A stretch of DNA of 35,607 nt from Eubacteriaceae bacterium (GTDB lineage Bacteria > Bacillota > Clostridia > Lachnospirales > Lachnospiraceae): assembly GCA_902362455.1 (NCBI GenBank), contig CABIWJ010000015.1, forward strand, positions 1,749-37,355, written 5' to 3'. Within the stretch, counting starts at the first letter, position 1, and each line of letters starts with the position of its first letter. Shown one piece after another: positions 27,501 through 34,332 of the stretch. The notes beneath the pieces were generated by a model, which was given only the letters and a program-made list of their open reading frames with translations, was not told where the DNA came from and searched no databases. The position numbers were made by a program, and so were the translations under genes.

Positions 27501-28033
27501 AGAATCGCATATATTTTCTTGAACTCATTAAGTGTTTTCTCCCTGCAGCTTCTAAGATTAAAGCAGAAGGCTTTCTCATTAGTATCTATAAGTTCTTTAA
27601 ATTTCTCATATGTATCCTTATATTCTTTCTTCCATTTTAATATAACTTTAATAGCTTCTTCATAATACGAATCGACAACTATCTCCTTAATGCCTGCTCT
27701 TTCTAAAGCCTGATTTAATGCAATTTTAAAGGAAATCTGTAATGATTCGCCAGGTGAAATGATAACAGGAAGAAATGGTCTGTCAGCATGTGAAAGTTTA
27801 GATATCAAATCTAACAATAAATGCGACTTCCCCTTTCCATAAGGTCCGACAATTATCGTAGCTCTTCCTGTGTGTTTATTCTTTATTGAATTAATGTATT
27901 CATTCTCAATTAACATAGAAGATTCAGTTGCAATATACTTGCCTACCTTATTCTCATTTCCAATATCTAACTGAAGATTAATAGATTTCTGAAAATTATT
28001 ATCTATCTTTATGATACTTTGTAACTCACTCAT
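24578..28033 (-). CDS. large P-loop ATPase, SspC candidate (BrxC/PglY-like)
   Basis: A 1151-residue ATPase. Walker A is GPYGKGKSH at 63-71 and Walker B is IFIVFDEFSK at 212-221. These lie in an N-terminal AAA-type domain of about 350 residues that resembles the large ATPases of BREX (BrxC/PglY). The remaining 800 residues are mostly helical with no recognised catalytic motif. Its place between the DUF4007 gene and the cysteine desulfurase, in an operon with a DndC/SspD-like protein, makes it the candidate for the SspC ATPase of the single-strand phosphorothioation machinery. This is a context-based assignment; I cannot confirm the family by alignment. AGGAGA lies five bases before the ATG, and the gene starts nine bases after the DUF4007 stop. 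Confidence 0.8.
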   Translation of the reverse strand: MSELQSIIKIDNNFQKSINLQLDIGNENKVGKYIATESSMLIENEYINSIKNKHTGRATIIVGPYGKGKSHLLLDLISKLSHADRPFLPVIISPGESLQISFKIALNQALERAGIKEIVVDSYYEEAIKVILKWKKEYKDTYEKFKELIDTNEKAFCFNLRSCREKTLNEFKKIYAILTSGNEFNPLIQEDVITIYREIADKLCKDYNYSGIFIVFDEFSKFIEGHLVDGFANDMKLLQDMCELANRSDESQIHITFVAHKSIKEYGNRIDKSVINEFRGVEGRLREIRYVVSSRNNYEVISKVICKDEKKLDKYLHARNDYDLYEDILDKTFEMKIFSNIFDKDKFNEIMGIGCYPLTPLSVWLLSNISEKVAQNERSIFTFLSGNEGHSLSDIININDNTGMFIGADAIYDYFENIFMDEHDNQKIHNEWLRADYALHQTEDLLEKQVIKTIALLEMCSGNDDVSINDNTIRLSLGISSTLLEQAVSSLKAENIIVWRNRTNSYNFKINIGIDLENEIKNIAYSKYDNVDECLVISRIMEEEYVLPKKYNMEYTMTRYFSYEFMTEDTFMKISNSEYLFKDRFADGKIIMIISDKIADISKVQEKVKKLADKRIVVLCSKYAFTGYSYIKKYMAARELSGDNEFIESNKALVQELELYIQDLIYEVNEIIKYNFMPEYKRSVIVTYTTLENIEDVYSEVGFNRLLSRICSNYYNNAPKINNEMINKNTLSAPIRKARIKIIDEILTNGDVTKYETGTSPEATIYRAVKKGIYDSGTICVYGIIGDFVKKCNGKKVSFGKLFDRLQGENIGARKGVIPIYIANEITSIKRAVVIYYHDKEVSFNGTTLNNICDKPYEYSMLIERGWYDKEEYGKRLYYVFGGDIEKYSEAGYDKMNITMQLIQKWVRGLPQYTLVSKYSDKKLNKFIKSLKRVDINPRDYLLEELPDILGANGDFSYKELVEDVRRMKQKLDGFIDIKYRQLEKATKELFGGAKRDDLYRVLMNWNDSVEKKVSSSVVSQRLNQFIMLLNSLKTHNNKVIISEISHNLIGMYVENWDDSCEERYLTALKEVIDEASGINDISENTDGKQKIVFTDSNGNIVEKYYNKADDDGVSDYLINAVESTINEFGDSLEMNEKVSAMIKILEQMLK

Positions 28034-28042
28034 TAAATTCTC

Positions 28043-28909
28043 CTAACCGTTGTAATATTCATTCAGAATGTCAGTATCTGACATCTCTTTAGTAAGATAA
28101 ATCATATCAAGTCCTGCCGTTCTATTTAAGATAATATATTCATTTTCTGCCAATTTATCCAGATATTCATACACATCATTTATTTTAAGATTCAGTAATG
28201 CCTTTAAACCATTATTACCATAAGTCGCATCACTGATATTAATGCTTCTGTCATCTTTACTATTTATCATTCTATTAAGTATGAATAGAACAACTTTTTC
28301 GTCAAGTTTGTCTATGTCCGGCACAGTCTTTTTATACTTAAGATTATTCTTAGTAATTAGTCTAAGTCTTGTAAAAGGACTTATCGTATTCTCTTCCGGA
28401 TCATAATTCTTACATCTTACTTTAGAATACATATTAAGTATTCCGGTACAGTCATCCGCTAATGATTTCTCAGAGAATTCATCTGTTCCAATAACATTCG
28501 CAAGATGATTAGACATAATTCTTATCATATCCTCTTTAGTAAATTCTTCAAGATTACCTGCATTAAAGAACAGATTCCATATGGTTGCTTTCTCGAAATT
28601 ACTTGCAATATTTATATGTAATATCCATAGGGTAAATATATCCTCAATATATCTGTCATTTTCATATATACATTCACCTAAGGCTGTCCTTTTATAACTG
28701 TATTTCACATCTTCTTCTATCAAATCAGAAGCAAGCGCCCAGTATTTAACAGCCTTTGCCATATTAGCACCCACGCCAAGTGTATCTGCACCATAGTTTA
28801 ATGAAAACATTTTAGGTTCAGTCTCTATTAATCTGAGTGCTTTACTAAGCCAGCCTTCTCTAGGCATAAATGATTCATGACCTTTTAACTTGTATTTCAT
28901 ATTTTTCAC
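28043..28909 (-). CDS. DUF4007 family protein, SspB-like
   Basis: A 288-residue protein matching DUF4007 at its N-terminus, GHESFMPREGWLSKAL, followed by GADTLGVGANMAKAVKYWA (about 40-58), which looks like a helix-turn-helix. A second winged-helix-like region is at the C-terminus (about 240-280). DUF4007 proteins travel with PAPS-reductase-like proteins. The SspB nickase of single-strand phosphorothioation systems is, to my knowledge, in this family, and it makes the nick needed for sulfur insertion. The start is either GTG at 28909, one base after the upstream stop, or ATG at 28900. AGAGG sits four bases before the GTG, slightly close, and 13 before the ATG, so the choice is open. Confidence 0.88.
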   Translation of the reverse strand: MKNMKYKLKGHESFMPREGWLSKALRLIETEPKMFSLNYGADTLGVGANMAKAVKYWALASDLIEEDVKYSYKRTALGECIYENDRYIEDIFTLWILHINIASNFEKATIWNLFFNAGNLEEFTKEDMIRIMSNHLANVIGTDEFSEKSLADDCTGILNMYSKVRCKNYDPEENTISPFTRLRLITKNNLKYKKTVPDIDKLDEKVVLFILNRMINSKDDRSINISDATYGNNGLKALLNLKINDVYEYLDKLAENEYIILNRTAGLDMIYLTKEMSDTDILNEYYNG

Positions 28910-28910
28910 A

Positions 28911-30617
28911 CTACCTCTTAATCGCTAATACTTTTCTCATATAACAGCCACCCACAAAGTGACCTACACATTCGCCACAATGTTTACACCTGTCATTATC
29001 AATTCTATAATTAATTCTTCCGTCTTTATCCTGACTAATCTTAATCGCATCATGACGGCATACTGCCTCGCATGCAAGACATGCCATACACATCTGGTAT
29101 TTCGTTATCTGACACTTTATCTTCTCTTCTGCGTTTTTAATATTTCTAGAGCCGGCAATTCTATAATTGACAATAATTACCTTTAACTGGTTACTTCCGA
29201 CTCTTCCCTGAATTCTAAGTAATACATTCCCATTATGGCCGAGTACATAGACTTCTCCAAGTCTCTTATTACCCATCTCGTAATTAAGCTCGCCAAATGG
29301 CTTAAATAATTCAAAGAATTCTTCCGTTATATTCTTCTGTAATTCATAGTTAAACGCATTCTCTTCTAATGCACATGGTGCAAATGAGACAACCGAAGTC
29401 TTGGCATACTCTATGCCATTTCCACCCTGTCTTGCTTTCCATTTACCGCTGTCTATATATACTTCTGCATCTTTCTTACCGATATTCCTGGCAAATTCAA
29501 TCAGCATATCTCTAAAATGAAAATATTGCTCAGGCATATGAATCTTAGATAAGAAACCCGACCAGTCACTATTATTAGGACAACACCAGCAGCCAACCCT
29601 TGCATAGCCTAAACGGTATGCATTGTTAAAATTAACCTTTGCGGTAAGCATATACAACCATACATCAAAATCAAACCAGTCAATTATAGGCGAAACTGTC
29701 CTCTGCTTCGCAATCTTTGGACTATCTGATTCTCTGTCGTATTTGCTTCTGCTTGCCGATTCGCTTCTCCTTATCCCATAAAATGTCAGTATTCTCTTCT
29801 TATTCTTGAAGAGAATATCTATCCTTCTAGAGATTGCTCCCGTCTTAAATATCGTGCAGCACCATCTCATTACTCTGCTCGGAGGTCCTATCTGCTTACA
29901 CAATTCTTCAAAATCTTTATCCTTATTTCTCGAAGAAATAAGCGGGGTCTTAGGGTGTTCTTTTTTAAATTCCTCCACATATTTCATCGTCTCAGGGAAT
30001 TCTAACGTCGTATCTCCGAAAATATGCAGAATTCTTGGCGTACTAAGTGCTTTCATTACTAAATCTGATGTTACCGTAGAATCTTTACCTCCACTAAAAG
30101 ATACAAACATCTCATTTAAATCATAACCTGCTGCTTTATCACGGATATAAGACATTGCTTCTTTCGTTATGTAGTTATATCTGTCTTCATTTGCATGTAT
30201 GAACTTTGCTATAATTTCATTAAAATATTCATATTTATTATCAACTGACAAACGATTATATTCATTTCTCACATAATTATCATCAAGCTCCATAAGTTTT
30301 TTAACAGATACATTTATCCTCTTACCATCTGCATAATAATTATTACCAGTACCATTCCATACAGATGATTTTATATAAGCAAACGGTTTTCCCAGGGCTA
30401 TCTCGATTAACAGTCTCTCTTCCGGAAATACCGGTCTTACATCTGAAGTAAGCCTCCTCAAGTGACTGCCACATATAGGACATTTATCTTCATAAACAGG
30501 GACATTACACTTATCACACCAATAGATTACGGACTGTACTTCTGTTCTCTCTCCACAAATATTACATATACTTTCCTTAGCCTCTATATTATCTCTTACA
30601 CACCAGTATTTAATCAC
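28911..30617 (-). CDS. PAPS-reductase-family PP-loop protein with zinc ribbons and ferredoxin-like tail, DndC/SspD-like
   Basis: A 568-residue protein proposed to activate the DNA backbone with ATP and deliver sulfur. Residues 1-50 carry Cys pairs at 18/21, 34/37 and 46/49 (zinc ribbon). The PP-loop SGGKDS is at 175-180 in FVSFSGGKDSTVTSDLV. Cysteines C253-C254 (RVMRWCC) and C343/C345/C346 (GCWCC) can bind the Fe-S cluster found in DndC. The last 60 residues add a ferredoxin-like part with CxxCxxCxxxC at 510-520 and C544, C547, C550, C558, enough for two 4Fe-4S clusters. Canonical DndC lacks this redox tail to my knowledge. The GTG start at 30617 follows GGAGG by five bases and overlaps the XRE gene's stop in a GTGA junction, indicating coupled translation. 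Confidence 0.9.
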   Translation of the reverse strand: MIKYWCVRDNIEAKESICNICGERTEVQSVIYWCDKCNVPVYEDKCPICGSHLRRLTSDVRPVFPEERLLIEIALGKPFAYIKSSVWNGTGNNYYADGKRINVSVKKLMELDDNYVRNEYNRLSVDNKYEYFNEIIAKFIHANEDRYNYITKEAMSYIRDKAAGYDLNEMFVSFSGGKDSTVTSDLVMKALSTPRILHIFGDTTLEFPETMKYVEEFKKEHPKTPLISSRNKDKDFEELCKQIGPPSRVMRWCCTIFKTGAISRRIDILFKNKKRILTFYGIRRSESASRSKYDRESDSPKIAKQRTVSPIIDWFDFDVWLYMLTAKVNFNNAYRLGYARVGCWCCPNNSDWSGFLSKIHMPEQYFHFRDMLIEFARNIGKKDAEVYIDSGKWKARQGGNGIEYAKTSVVSFAPCALEENAFNYELQKNITEEFFELFKPFGELNYEMGNKRLGEVYVLGHNGNVLLRIQGRVGSNQLKVIIVNYRIAGSRNIKNAEEKIKCQITKYQMCMACLACEAVCRHDAIKISQDKDGRINYRIDNDRCKHCGECVGHFVGGCYMRKVLAIKR

Positions 30618-30832
30618 TTTAACCTCCGTTCAGGATTACCTGTATCCACAAATCTGTTCGGCTGTATATTCAAATATTCACACAGACTAAGCAGCTCTGT
30701 AGCATTCAGCTTTCTGCCCTCACTTATGATTTCATCTACTGATATGCCTGTATATTCATTTATCTGGCTTAATGAAATATTGTTATTAACTATGTATTCA
30801 TATATATGTTTAGTTACACTCTTATCAAACAT
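30614..30832 (-). CDS. small XRE/Cro-type HTH protein heading the defence operon
   Basis: A 72-residue protein that is almost entirely a Cro/C1-type helix-turn-helix: ISLSQINEYTGISVDEIISEGRKLNATELLSLCEYLNIQPNRF covers helices 2 to 5. The third helix contains GISVDEIISEG instead of the common GVSxxTISxxE. It is the size of controller (C) proteins of restriction-modification systems and probably autoregulates the operon. It is first in the transcript, 50 bases from the predicted start, and its stop overlaps the next gene's GTG by four bases. AAGGAAAT precedes the ATG at 30832. The DNA target is probably the inverted repeats at 30853-30877. Confidence 0.75.
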   Translation of the reverse strand: MFDKSVTKHIYEYIVNNNISLSQINEYTGISVDEIISEGRKLNATELLSLCEYLNIQPNRFVDTGNPERRLK

Positions 30833-30852
30833 AGGCAGAATTTCCTTTTCGT

Positions 30853-30877
30853 TTCTTTGTTCTAAAGAATTATTCTT
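30853..30877. promoter_or_regulatory. overlapping inverted repeats, candidate operator of the defence operon
   Basis: TTCTTT-GTTCT-AAAGAA (30853-30869) overlaps the perfect palindrome AAGAAT-T-ATTCTT (30865-30877). Both lie within the first 30 bases of the predicted operon transcript (start near 30882), where a bound XRE protein would block transcription. Confidence 0.45.
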
Positions 30878-30888
30878 ATCTTTTTCTT

Positions 30889-30917
30889 ATTATATTCTTG
30901 TTTAGATAGAATTTCAA
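30889..30917 (-). promoter_or_regulatory. sigma-A promoter of the defence operon
   Basis: On the minus strand TTGAAA (30917-30912) and TATAAT (30894-30889) are separated by 17 bases. Transcription would start near 30882, about 50 bases before the small XRE gene. No other good promoter was noticed inside the operon. Confidence 0.75.
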
Positions 30918-30948
30918 TAAATATTTTCTTTTTCGACAATACATTTCA

Positions 30949-30977
30949 TTGACACCACCAAAAAGCTGGATTATTAT
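30949..30977 (+). promoter_or_regulatory. sigma-A promoter of the divergent XRE gene
   Basis: TTGACA (30949-30954) and TATTAT (30972-30977) are separated by 17 bases, pointing away from the defence operon. The start would be near 30984. The two divergent -35 boxes are 31 bases apart, so one bound protein could influence both. Confidence 0.75.
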
Positions 30978-31021
30978 ACCTTAAGAAGCTTTATTTGAAT
31001 GAAAGGTTTACAGTATATAAT

Positions 31022-31354
31022 ATGAAGAATCCAAAAATCGGTTTAATGTTGAGATATTATAGAAAATTAAGAAATATGTCTGTGAGTGATGTAGCTGAAT
31101 CTCTTGCTGAAAATGATATAAATGTTGCAATTAAGACTATATATGGCTGGGAAAATGGAACTACACAACCCGATGCTGATACCCTGCTATTTCTCTGTAA
31201 AATTTATGGAATAGAAAATATCCTGGGAACATTCGGATATAAAACACCTGATACAGATCCAATAATATTAACGACTGCTGAGAAGAGATTAATAAAAAAA
31301 TACCGCAGTATGCCTGAATTGCAATCTGCGGTTAATAAATTACTTGATATATAA
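31022..31354 (+). CDS. XRE-family transcriptional regulator, divergent from the defence operon
   Basis: A 110-residue protein with an N-terminal Cro/C1 helix-turn-helix: IGLMLRYYRKLRNMSVSDVAESLAENDINVAIKTIYGWENGTTQPDADTLLFLCKIYGI. The recognition part is KTIYGWENG. A short tail (TTAEKRLIKKYRSMPELQSAVNKLLDI) resembles the C-terminus of clostridial XRE regulators, where it aids dimerisation. The ORF extends to a TTG at 30995, but that lies only about 11 bases after the predicted transcription start. The ATG at 31022 gives the family-typical N-terminus, though its ribosome site (AAAGG) is distant. It is the only plus-strand gene in the right half, back to back with the defence operon, and may control it. 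Confidence 0.85.
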   Translation: MKNPKIGLMLRYYRKLRNMSVSDVAESLAENDINVAIKTIYGWENGTTQPDADTLLFLCKIYGIENILGTFGYKTPDTDPIILTTAEKRLIKKYRSMPELQSAVNKLLDI

Positions 31355-31412
31355 AATGATATTAAAATAATATATAATAAGCTATACAGCTATAACTCAA
31401 TATATAAATAAA

Positions 31413-31445
31413 AGAAGAAGCATAAACTTTTGTTATGCTTCTTCT
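31413..31445. terminator. bidirectional terminator overlapping a stop codon
   Basis: AGAAGAAGCATAA (31413-31425) and TTATGCTTCTTCT (31433-31445) form a perfect 13-base stem around a 7-base loop. A T-rich tract follows on each strand. The right arm includes the last codons and stop of the kinase gene, so the terminator is shared by that gene and the convergent XRE gene. Confidence 0.8.
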
Positions 31446-32020
31446 ATTTTTGCTGTAATCTCTTTAAGACTCTTATCAAACTCTTCTTCTGATGAATTAT
31501 TAAATATTAATAATGTTCCAGGATCATTAGGGTCTTCAAGATTAGTTGGTATTGTAAAGTTCACATTCTTAATATATTCATGCCAATGTGTCAACTTCCA
31601 TGTATCTCTGTCTGATGCTCTGTCAATCATTCTCTGATGGCATACCTCTGGATCTGTTCTAACCCAGACAACAACTAATTTAGCACCTTTCTTCTTAAGC
31701 TCTCCTTTAAGTCCTTTTATGTACTCATCATCTCTGATTTCACTTGTAAATGGTGCATTTATTAATACTGTGTCTTCATATGTTAATGCTTCCATTGCAA
31801 GAGCCATAATAGCTTCATATTCATAATCTCTGATTTCTGCATTAAAGAAATCACTACTTCTGTTATATGGCTGGTTAGCTACCTTGAAAATCTGCTTACT
31901 AAGACAGATAAGTGTATCTTTATCAAGATATACAACATGGCTTAAAGCTTCTGCTAACTTCATTGATACAAATGTTTTTCCACAAGCTGGTGGACTTGTC
32001 ACTAAAATAAGTTTCTTCAT
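31433..32020 (-). CDS. small P-loop kinase (AAA_33/zeta-like nucleotide-binding protein)
   Basis: A 195-residue P-loop protein with Walker A SPPACGKT (9-16), a DKD motif (YLDKDTL, about 33-39), a second acidic strand VLINAPF, and a lid-like arginine segment CHQRMIDRASDRDTWK. This layout is that of AAA_33-type small-molecule or polynucleotide kinases and zeta-like proteins. The substrate is unknown. No antitoxin gene is adjacent, so a toxin role is unsupported. AGGTGAC precedes the ATG at 32020. It lies between the ptsI terminator and the defence island and appears to be a single gene. Confidence 0.75.
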   Translation of the reverse strand: MKKLILVTSPPACGKTFVSMKLAEALSHVVYLDKDTLICLSKQIFKVANQPYNRSSDFFNAEIRDYEYEAIMALAMEALTYEDTVLINAPFTSEIRDDEYIKGLKGELKKKGAKLVVVWVRTDPEVCHQRMIDRASDRDTWKLTHWHEYIKNVNFTIPTNLEDPNDPGTLLIFNNSSEEEFDKSLKEITAKIEEA

Positions 32021-32075
32021 AATGTCACCTTACCTAATAATATGATATATGTAAAATTTTATTTAACACACAAAA

Positions 32076-32103
32076 CGAATTAGGGTACATCGACCCTAAT
32101 TCG
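32076..32103 (-). terminator. terminator of ptsHI
   Basis: CGAATTAGGGT (32076-32086) and ACCCTAATTCG (32093-32103) form a perfect 11-base stem with a 6-base loop, followed on the minus side by a GTTTTGTGT tract. It lies 79 bases downstream of the ptsI stop. Confidence 0.85.
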
Positions 32104-32181
32104 CTATATTATATCATTACTTTGTGAATAAGACAACATTTTTATATCAAATAATATCTAAATATTTTATGAAATTTATAA

Positions 32182-33804
32182 CTATTCTCCTGCTTTTATT
32201 TCTCTTATTATTTTTCTTATAGGAAGTACAAATGTAGGTGATACTGATAATTCATCAATTCCCATCTTAATGAATTCTTCTGTAAGTGTTGTATCTGCAC
32301 CTAATTCGCCGCAGATTCCTACCCAGCAATTGTTCTTATGTCCATTTTCCACAACCATTCTGATCATTCTTAATATAGCCTCATGGTGTGAATCATAGAT
32401 ATCATCAAGTTTAGAATTCTGTCTGTCAATTGCAAGTGTGTATTGTGTCAAATCATTTGTTCCAATGCTAAAGAAATCTACTTCTTTTGCGAGCAAATCA
32501 CTTATCATGACGGCAGCTGGTGTCTCTATCATTATGCCTAACTCCACATCACCCACTGTAATGCCCTGACTTATAAGTTCTTCCTTAACCTCTGCAACGA
32601 TTGCCTTAATCTGTCTTACTTCATTTACCGATATTATCATAGGAAACATTATTGAAATATTTCCATAGGCACTAGCTCTTAATAATGCTCTTAACTGTGT
32701 CTTAAAAATATCCTGCTGTTTCAGGCATATTCTTATGGCACGATATCCCATTGCCGGATTATCCTCTTTATCAAGTCCAAAATAATCTACCTGCTTATCA
32801 GCTCCAATGTCTAATGTACGGATAACAACCTTCTTTCCTGCCATATTCTCAGCAACCGCTTTATAAGCTTGAAATTGCTCGTTCTCTGTTGGAAATGTAT
32901 CATTTTCAAGATATAAAAATTCGCTTCTGAAAAGTCCTATTCCATTTGCATCATTTTTAAGTACATTTGCAACATCTGCCACACTTCCGATGTTTGCATA
33001 TAATTTAATATGTTTTCCATCAAGTGTCACATCTTCTTTTCCTTTAAGAGACTGTAACATTTCTCTGTCTTTGGCAATCTTTTCCTGTCTTTCTTTCATA
33101 ACCTTAATTGTAGCTTCATCTGGTTCAAGGATAAGTTCTCCATTGTAACCGTCTACAACCGCCATCTTACCATTCCATTCCCTGTCAATCTTGATTCCGA
33201 TAAGTGCAGGAATATTCATAGTTCTGGCAAGTATTGCTGTGTGCGAATTAGATGAACCCCCTTCTGTAACAAATGCAAGTAATTTTTCTTTATCCATCTG
33301 TACTGTTTCACTTGGAGCTAAATCATTTGCAACTACGATAACCGGCTCATCTCCAAGAATATTTTCACTGCTTCTTCCTGCTAAAATATTTAAGACTCTC
33401 TCTGAAATATCCTTAATATCTATTGCCCTTGCCTGAAAATATTCATCATCCATTTCCGCAAACATTTTAGAAAAATTATCACTGGTTGTAGCAACAGCAT
33501 ATTCGGCATTAACGCCCTGCGAAGTTATAATATTTTTTACTGAATCATTATAATCATCATCTTCTAACATCATTGCATGTACTTCAAATACTGCCGCATT
33601 CATTTCTCCGACTTCTTTTACGGCTTTTTCATAGATGGCATTCAATTCTTCAATTGCCTTTTCCTTAGCTTTATTATATCTTGCAATTTCTGCATCAGTA
33701 TCTTCAACCTTATGTCTGAAAATCTGAACACCATCTTTTGAATAAAAAAGTATTTTTCCTATTGCAATTCCATTAAATATTGATTTTCCGGTAAATTTCT
33801 CCAT
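32182..33804 (-). CDS. ptsI: phosphoenolpyruvate-protein phosphotransferase (PTS Enzyme I)
   Basis: It moves phosphate from PEP to HPr, starting the sugar phosphotransferase chain. The 540-residue protein has the phosphorylated histidine in the swivelling domain motif GGSSNSHTAILAR (about residues 181-193, usual form GGxTSHxAI). The PEP-binding barrel carries FRSEFLYL, GYRAIRICL, IMIETPAAV and FSIGTNDLTQY, and the catalytic cysteine is in WVGICGELG. Length is slightly short of the usual 570-575. AAGGGTG precedes the ATG at 33804. It follows ptsH by 33 bases and shares its RAT-controlled leader. Confidence 0.97.
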   Translation of the reverse strand: MEKFTGKSIFNGIAIGKILFYSKDGVQIFRHKVEDTDAEIARYNKAKEKAIEELNAIYEKAVKEVGEMNAAVFEVHAMMLEDDDYNDSVKNIITSQGVNAEYAVATTSDNFSKMFAEMDDEYFQARAIDIKDISERVLNILAGRSSENILGDEPVIVVANDLAPSETVQMDKEKLLAFVTEGGSSNSHTAILARTMNIPALIGIKIDREWNGKMAVVDGYNGELILEPDEATIKVMKERQEKIAKDREMLQSLKGKEDVTLDGKHIKLYANIGSVADVANVLKNDANGIGLFRSEFLYLENDTFPTENEQFQAYKAVAENMAGKKVVIRTLDIGADKQVDYFGLDKEDNPAMGYRAIRICLKQQDIFKTQLRALLRASAYGNISIMFPMIISVNEVRQIKAIVAEVKEELISQGITVGDVELGIMIETPAAVMISDLLAKEVDFFSIGTNDLTQYTLAIDRQNSKLDDIYDSHHEAILRMIRMVVENGHKNNCWVGICGELGADTTLTEEFIKMGIDELSVSPTFVLPIRKIIREIKAGE

Positions 33805-33837
33805 ATGTTCACACCCTTGCCTTTCATATTACAGCTC

Positions 33838-34095
33838 TTACAGATTAGCCTTAAAAAACTCTTCAATTTCTGCACAGGCTGTTTCTTCATCTTCTCCTTC
33901 AACACTGACTGTAACTTCTGCACCATTTTTAACTCCGAGACTCATAACCGCCATTAACTTTGATGCATCTGCTGATTTACCATTTGCTTCAATTGTAACC
34001 TTAGAAGCATACTTCTTAACCTCCTTAACAAGTAAGCTTGCTGGTCTTGCGTGAATTCCAACTTCATCTGTAATTACATAATTAAATTTTTTCAT
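33838..34095 (-). CDS. ptsH: HPr phosphocarrier with Lys at the Ser46 position
   Basis: An 85-residue PTS carrier that accepts phosphate from Enzyme I on H15 (GIHARPASLLV) and passes it to sugar-specific EIIA domains. It aligns without gaps to Bacillus HPr up to MSLG (51-54). Where Bacillus has K45-S46, this protein has S45-K46, so the HPr-kinase target Ser46 is not in its usual place. The ATG at 34095 has AGGGTG at good spacing; the longer ORF to 34164 adds a lysine-rich stretch that no HPr has. A short GCGC-AAAA-GCGC hairpin sits just before the ribosome site. The gene is preceded by a RAT/terminator leader and followed by ptsI. Confidence 0.95.
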   Translation of the reverse strand: MKKFNYVITDEVGIHARPASLLVKEVKKYASKVTIEANGKSADASKLMAVMSLGVKNGAEVTVSVEGEDEETACAEIEEFFKANL

Positions 34096-34220
34096 AATTG
34101 TCACCCTGCGCTTTTGCGCCCTTTCTTTTTTTATTTTATATTTAAGTCTCTTTCCTGTAATCATCTTATGACTTCAGGCTTTGAACTTTGAAAACCTTAA
34201 TAATCCTGTTATATTAAAAT

Positions 34221-34275
34221 ACCCAAAAAACCGGCAAAATATTATATTATTATAATTAATGCCAGTCTCTTGGGT
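34221..34275 (-). terminator. regulated leader terminator of ptsHI
   Basis: In the minus-strand RNA, ACCCAAGAGACTGGC (34275-34261) pairs with GCCGGTTTTTTGGGT (34235-34221): outer ACCCAA/TTGGGT and inner ACTGGC/GCCGGT stems. An ATTTTAATAT tract follows. The 5' arm overlaps the end of the RAT, so formation of the RAT hairpin and of the terminator exclude each other. Confidence 0.75.
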
Positions 34276-34301
34276 TTTGCCTGCTTTACCAGTAACAATC
34301 C
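34272..34301 (-). promoter_or_regulatory. RNA antiterminator (RAT) site before ptsH
   Basis: The minus strand holds a 29-30 base RAT, starting GGATTGTTACTGGTAAAG and ending GCAGGCAAAACC, essentially the textbook sequence bound by SacT/SacY/LicT/GlcT-type CAT domains. The antiterminator gene immediately upstream is the obvious ligand. The RAT starts 32 bases after that gene's stop, so the leader may be read by a local promoter or by read-through. Confidence 0.88.
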
Positions 34302-34332
34302 TAAGCGGACTGATTTTGATTTTACTATTTTC

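Noticed and set aside
24578..30617. BREX type 4 as the identity of the defence operon (PAPS-reductase-like protein plus large BrxC-like ATPase).
   Set aside because: No PglZ phosphatase and no BrxL protease are present, whereas a cysteine desulfurase and DUF4007 are, which fits phosphorothioation better.
31433..32020. Zeta-type toxin of a toxin-antitoxin pair.
   Set aside because: The P-loop kinase has no adjacent epsilon-like antitoxin; the neighbours are ptsI and an XRE gene on the opposite strand that already fits the defence operon.
34096..34164. Longer HPr start at 34164.
   Set aside because: The extra 23 residues are Lys/Arg-rich leader translation with no ribosome site, while the ATG at 34095 has AGGGTG and places H15 exactly at position 15.
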